From the NCBI GenBank assembly GCA_029935405.1, contig JAOZKH010000001.1, positions 1 to 55,028 of the forward strand: a DNA stretch of 55,028 nt, written 5' to 3'. Positions 51,462 to 55,028 of the stretch are shown here, in pieces (position 1 is the stretch's first letter; each line of letters starts with the position of its first letter). Below the pieces are notes generated by a model. It was given only the letters and a program-made list of their open reading frames with translations. It did not search any database and had not been told where the DNA came from. Source of the DNA: Vallitaleaceae bacterium. GTDB taxonomy: Bacteria; Bacillota; Clostridia; Lachnospirales; Vallitaleaceae. A program made the translations under genes and the position numbers.

Positions 51462-52226
51462 ATGGATGAAAAAAATAAGAAAAAGCTATGGGAAAAATAC
51501 GAAAATACTAAAGACCCTGCTATAAAGGAACAGTTGATTATTGAGTATGCTCAGTTAGTTAAGTTTGTAGCTGGGCGATTAAGTATGTATTTAGGTAATA
51601 ATGTTGAATTTGATGATTTAACAGGATATGGAGTTTTTGGCTTAATTGATGCTATTGATAAATTTGATATTTATAAGGGAATTAAATTTGAAACTTATGC
51701 ATCATTAAGAATTCGTGGTGCTATATTAGATAGTATTCGTAAGATGGATTGGATACCAAGATCAGTACGTAAGAAACAAAAACAAATTGATACAGCAACG
51801 AATAAAATCGAAGCTATATATGGTATTAATACTACGGATGAATTAATAGCTGCTGAACTTGAGATTCCAATTAATGAGTATCATAAGTGGATGGACCAAA
51901 CAAGCTCATTAAATATTTCTAGTTTAGAAGAATTTGTAGAACAAGGTGGGGAAGTTAAATCCGAAAGAATTCAACAAGAAAGATTTGAACAACCTGAAAG
52001 TGCTTTAGAACAAGAAGAGATGAAACAAATGTTAGTAAAAGCAATTCAAGGATTAACAGAAAAAGAACAAAGAGTAATAACTTTATATTATTATGAAGAA
52101 CTAACACTTAAAGAAATTTCATTGATAATGGAAGTTTCAGAGTCACGAATTAGTCAATTACATACCAAATCGCTTCGTAAAATGAAGGGTGTCATGGGCG
52201 AATATATTGGTATTTTGAAAGCATAA
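51462..52226 (+). CDS. sigD: RNA polymerase sigma factor for flagellar genes (sigma-28/SigD, FliA/WhiG family)
   Basis: Directs transcription of late flagellar and chemotaxis genes. Region 2 has FDDLTGYGVFGLIDAIDKFD and FETYASLRIRGAILDSIRKM, followed by DWIPRSVRKK (typical of the FliA/WhiG group). Region 4 has LTEKEQRVITLYYYEELTLK and ISLIMEVSESRISQLHTKSL. 254 residues. Placed near the distal end of fla/che, as in B. subtilis, where distance makes its level limiting. Confidence 0.97.
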   Translation: MDEKNKKKLWEKYENTKDPAIKEQLIIEYAQLVKFVAGRLSMYLGNNVEFDDLTGYGVFGLIDAIDKFDIYKGIKFETYASLRIRGAILDSIRKMDWIPRSVRKKQKQIDTATNKIEAIYGINTTDELIAAELEIPINEYHKWMDQTSSLNISSLEEFVEQGGEVKSERIQQERFEQPESALEQEEMKQMLVKAIQGLTEKEQRVITLYYYEELTLKEISLIMEVSESRISQLHTKSLRKMKGVMGEYIGILKA

Positions 52227-52244
52227 ATATTGGAGGGAGTTCAT

Positions 52245-53864
52245 ATGCCAGGTAATGAATATGATGGAAGCTTTAAAATCGATGAGCGTGGTGATGGATA
52301 TTATTTGACAATATCTTTACCAGGTGAAGGCGGAAAGCGAGTTAACGCTGATGAAATAATTGAAGATATGGTTCGAAAAGGCGTCAGTGATTATAATATT
52401 GATGTTATTGATATTGCGGTAAAATCTCTTGAAAATAATAATATTGTTAAAATTGCCGATAAATATATTGATAATAAGTTTTCAGGCGAACAACAGTACA
52501 AAATAGAAGTCTCTGAAGATCGAATGAAAGCTGATATAACTTTCTATTCGGTAGAAGGTGATACTCAATATGAAGTAAACATAGATACAATCAAAGAAGA
52601 ATTAAATTCTAGAAATGTAATATTTGGAATTGATATAAAGTTACTTGAACAGATTTCTAAAAAAAGAGATTTTAACGAACCTTATAGAATTGCTAAAGGA
52701 CAAGCGGCGATTGACCCGATTAAGGGTTCTGTTGAATATAAGTTCAAAACATCTAAAGATTTTAAACCTGAAGTCGATGAACAGGGAAATGTTAACTTTC
52801 GCAAGTTAAGTGTTATCAGTAATGTAAAAGAAGGAGAATTACTTGCTGTCTTGAAACAAACGACTGCTGGTCAAGCGGGAACGAACATTAGTGGTGTTGA
52901 ACTAGCTTCTAAAAAGGGGAAACCTGTTCGAATCAGATATGGCAAAAACACAAAGCCAAGTTTAGATAAGACAGAACTTTTTGCTGATAAAAGCGGACTA
53001 GTTAGAATCATTGACGGTAAGATTATAGTAAATAACGTATATGAAATTCCTAATAATGTAGGTACTTCAACAGGGGATATTGACTTTGATGGTTCAGTTA
53101 TTGTACACGGCAATATTATTACCGGATTTAGTGTTAAAGCTAAAGGGGATATAGAAGTTATGGGTGTCGTAGAAGGCGCATCAGTTATTGCAAGAGGAGA
53201 TATTGTCCTTCATAGTGGTATTCAAGGAATGGGAAAAAGTCATATTGAAGCTGGTGGAAATATACAGACTAAGTTTATTGAACAAGCTAATGTGGTATGT
53301 GGTGGTGATATTCATAGTGAAGCAATTCTACATAGTGAAGTTTCATGTAAAGGAGATATTACGGTAGAAGGAAAAAAAGGTATGATATCAGGTGGTACTG
53401 TTAGAGCCGGTAGTAGTGTTAGTAGTCGTATACTAGGTTCACATATGGGAACTGCTACTGAAGTTGAAGTAGGAATTGATCCGATTGTTTTAGAAGAATA
53501 TAATAAATTACGAAAAGGTTTACCAAAAATCATAGAAGAAGCTGATAAACTTGAAAAAGTAATTTTGCTCTTAAATAAACGTAAAGAATTAGAAGGTGAT
53601 TTAGCACCTGAAAAAGCAGAAATGTATAAATCGGCCATAAGAAACAAGGTGGTTCTAGCTAATAAAATTTCGGTGGATCAAAAAAGAGTTAAGGAATTAC
53701 AAGATGAAGTCGATAATCGCCATGCAGGAACTGTAAAAGTATTAGGATCAATCTATCCAGGTGTTAAGATTGGAATAGGAAATATATATCACTTTGTTAG
53801 AGATGAGATTAAATTTGTTGAATTTTATAAAAATGGTGCAGATATTAAAATGACTGCATTATAG
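52245..53864 (+). CDS. FapA-family (DUF342) protein
   Basis: Predominantly beta-helical protein of the FapA family. The central part repeats GDI-type turns (AKGDIEVMGVVEGASVIARG, ARGDIVLHSGIQGMGKSHIE, CGGDIHSEAILHSEVSCKGD), then a coiled coil (about 420-490) and a short C-terminal domain. 539 residues from ATG 52245, with GGAGGG 7 nt upstream; TTG 52230 lies in that site. FapA in Vibrio has been linked to flagellar control; here the role is unknown but the place after sigD is a common one. Confidence 0.9.
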   Translation: MPGNEYDGSFKIDERGDGYYLTISLPGEGGKRVNADEIIEDMVRKGVSDYNIDVIDIAVKSLENNNIVKIADKYIDNKFSGEQQYKIEVSEDRMKADITFYSVEGDTQYEVNIDTIKEELNSRNVIFGIDIKLLEQISKKRDFNEPYRIAKGQAAIDPIKGSVEYKFKTSKDFKPEVDEQGNVNFRKLSVISNVKEGELLAVLKQTTAGQAGTNISGVELASKKGKPVRIRYGKNTKPSLDKTELFADKSGLVRIIDGKIIVNNVYEIPNNVGTSTGDIDFDGSVIVHGNIITGFSVKAKGDIEVMGVVEGASVIARGDIVLHSGIQGMGKSHIEAGGNIQTKFIEQANVVCGGDIHSEAILHSEVSCKGDITVEGKKGMISGGTVRAGSSVSSRILGSHMGTATEVEVGIDPIVLEEYNKLRKGLPKIIEEADKLEKVILLLNKRKELEGDLAPEKAEMYKSAIRNKVVLANKISVDQKRVKELQDEVDNRHAGTVKVLGSIYPGVKIGIGNIYHFVRDEIKFVEFYKNGADIKMTAL

Positions 53865-53889
53865 GTTAAAAATCCAAGGAGGGATTTAT

Positions 53890-54198
53890 ATGCCAATTAG
53901 ACCACTTGACATGCAGGTTATGGTTCCAAAACTTCAAAATGTAGCTCAGATGAAACACACTGAAAATCAAAGAGCAGGAGTTAACCATAGTAACATGGCA
54001 GCTACAACTAACAAACAAAATACTCATAATCAACAATCTGTTATGCAATCTCACAAGGATCAGGAAATGGACCATCAGACAGATGCAAAAGATGAAGGAA
54101 AAAATAAGTATGCGTATAAACGTCCTACAGGAAAGAAAAAGGAAGAAAAAGAATCACTTAAAGAAGGTAGTTACAATAAGATAGATATAAAAGTATAG
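53890..54198 (+). CDS. Small hydrophilic, disordered protein of the flagellar operon tail
   Basis: 102 residues, no membrane segment. It opens MPIRPLDMQVMVPKLQNVAQ, a start I recall in proteins downstream of DUF342 genes in Clostridia. It is then rich in Asn/Gln/His/Met and, in the last third, Lys/Glu. Strong ribosome site AAGGAGGGA. Function unknown; the conserved-looking amphipathic N-terminus may bind a partner. Confidence 0.75.
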   Translation: MPIRPLDMQVMVPKLQNVAQMKHTENQRAGVNHSNMAATTNKQNTHNQQSVMQSHKDQEMDHQTDAKDEGKNKYAYKRPTGKKKEEKESLKEGSYNKIDIKV

Positions 54199-54223
54199 AG
54201 CAATAACGGTTTAGGAGTTTATT

Positions 54224-54730
54224 ATGACTATGTATGATGGTGTAATACTCACATTTATTTTGGTTGGTATAATCATAATTATTGTGAGTTTTGTTTTAAC
54301 TAAATATGAAAGATTTATTATAGAAGAAGAGAACAAGAAATTAGAAAAGCGTCAAGATGATCAGATTGACTATGATGAAGTTCGTAATAAAATATTAGAA
54401 CTTAATGAGTACGGTGAATATCTTAAGGCTGAACTTGATAAAAAACATAAGGAATTGTTATTTCTATACCAAATGATTATTGAAAAACAAAAAGAAATAC
54501 AGATTGATAAATTAGAACAACAAGTGGGTATATCAAATGCCGATAATAATTATTCAAATAAAAAAACATATAAAGATGAAATAGCAAAGAATGAAGTTAA
54601 ATCTCGAAAAATAAATTACAATAAAGAGATACTAGACATGTCTTTAGCTGGATATAGTTCAGAAGAAGTTGCTAGAAAATTAAAAATTGGTAAAGGACAA
54701 GTTGAATTGGTACTTAATTTATACAAGTAA
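54224..54730 (+). CDS. SwrB-like membrane-anchored coiled-coil protein (DUF6115 type)
   Basis: N-terminal membrane segment (about 7-26, ILTFILVGIIIIIVSFVLTK), a Glu/Lys-rich coiled coil (about 30-105) and a C-terminal helix-turn-helix-like block LDMSLAGYSSEEVARKLKIG, then KGQVELVLNLYK. Plan and place (after sigD) match B. subtilis SwrB, which promotes type III export gate maturation. 168 residues. TTAGGAG 6 nt before the ATG. Confidence 0.8.
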   Translation: MTMYDGVILTFILVGIIIIIVSFVLTKYERFIIEEENKKLEKRQDDQIDYDEVRNKILELNEYGEYLKAELDKKHKELLFLYQMIIEKQKEIQIDKLEQQVGISNADNNYSNKKTYKDEIAKNEVKSRKINYNKEILDMSLAGYSSEEVARKLKIGKGQVELVLNLYK

Positions 54731-54743
54731 AAGGAATGTTGAT

Positions 54744-54986
54744 ATGAATAATAAGAAAATATATATTTTAAGAGGAATTGGAATTGGATTTATACTTGCA
54801 TCTATTGTTTTTTTTATGTTACAAAATACCTTGGTCGAGGAGACTACTATTGAACTTACAAAAGATGAGTTGATTGAACAAGCGTATGAACTTGGTATGG
54901 TGGAAATTGGTAGAATTGATGAAGTGTATTTGACAGAGGATGAGGTTATTGCAAAAGCTAAGGAACTTGGCATGGAATTCAAATAA
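54744..54986 (+). CDS. Small membrane-anchored protein with duplicated helical motif (MltG N-terminus-like)
   Basis: 80 residues: a membrane segment (about 7-28, ILRGIGIGFILASIVFFMLQ) and two related helices, LTKDELIEQAYELGM and LTEDEVIAKAKELGM. Similar short proteins in Clostridia are sometimes annotated as YceG/MltG-like because the anchor and motif resemble that N-terminus, but no catalytic transglycosylase domain is present. ATG 54744 with AAAGGA upstream; a longer in-frame ORF from 54687 overlaps the previous gene and is rejected. The last 42 bases of the window hold no further feature. Confidence 0.72.
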   Translation: MNNKKIYILRGIGIGFILASIVFFMLQNTLVEETTIELTKDELIEQAYELGMVEIGRIDEVYLTEDEVIAKAKELGMEFK

Positions 54987-55028
54987 TTAAATGATAGATA
55001 GTTAGCACTAAATCAACTGTTGTAAAAC

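Noticed and set aside
52450-52462. GCCGATAA within fapA as a sigma-D promoter
   Set aside because: No TAAA-like element at the 15-nt spacing; it lies in coding sequence and points into the gene itself. The same holds for GCCGATAA near 54539.
1-55028. CRISPR array, tRNA, rRNA, transposase or prophage genes
   Set aside because: None seen. The only regular arrays are the fliY repeats and the short tandem repeats listed, and all long ORFs are core genes or flagellar genes.

Overview
The window is A+T-rich chromosomal DNA from a motile, Gram-positive, low-GC bacterium of the class Clostridia, most like the Lachnospirales/Vallitalea-type lineages. This placement rests on gene order and family resemblance, not on a database search. 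Three things support it. The run dprA-topA-codY-flgB-flgC-fliE...flhF-flhG-cheB-cheA-cheW-cheC-cheD-sigD follows the Bacillus/Clostridium fla/che layout. The cell-division cluster is of Firmicutes type (mraZ, rsmH, ftsL, ftsI, murE, mraY, ftsW, ftsQ, ftsZ). Strong Shine-Dalgarno sites and TTG/GTG starts are common. Almost every base is coding and, apart from the first gene, everything is on the + strand.

Layout. 1-1031: 3'-truncated ychF on the minus strand. 1032-1354: divergent control region with opposed promoters and a nested palindromic element. 1355-2221: lgt, closed by a strong intrinsic terminator. 2377-12076: dcw cluster, starting with a promoter and a ladder of 10-bp-phased MraZ boxes and ending with ftsZ; murD, murG, murC/murB and ftsA are not in it. 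12086-14222: nrdR and comM, the latter behind a hairpin that covers its ribosome binding site. 14282-20006: an own-promoter run alr-like/femX/dprA/topA. 20011-20896: codY with a consensus promoter. 20897-21635: 739 bp without a gene, holding the codY terminator, a ~197-bp near-palindrome and the likely fla/che promoter. 21636-54986: a ~33-kb fla/che operon with rod, basal body, C-ring, export apparatus, hook, stator (motA/motB inserted between flbD and fliL), FlhF/FlhG, a PilZ c-di-GMP receptor, chemotaxis genes, sigma-D, FapA and several small membrane or disordered proteins. An intrinsic terminator and a new promoter split this operon between fliY and cheY.

How the parts fit. Lgt anchors lipoproteins. 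The dcw genes supply MurE (meso-DAP type), lipid I synthesis and the divisome. The alr-like/FemX pair points to a modified peptide cross-bridge. CodY sits directly upstream of the flagellar operon, as in Bacillus, where it represses fla/che. Sigma-D at the distal end would feed late flagellar genes elsewhere.

Most interesting non-coding signal: a family of perfect palindromes with the core GTTAARGTGTCAAAAC occurs three times (1208-1328, 20044-20090, 26260-26298), plus a half copy at 2411-2423. The arms co-vary between copies. In three cases (lgt, codY, mraZ) the motif begins almost exactly at the predicted transcription start of a recognisable sigma-A promoter. This looks like an operator or 5'-end mRNA element; I do not recognise it as a described motif.
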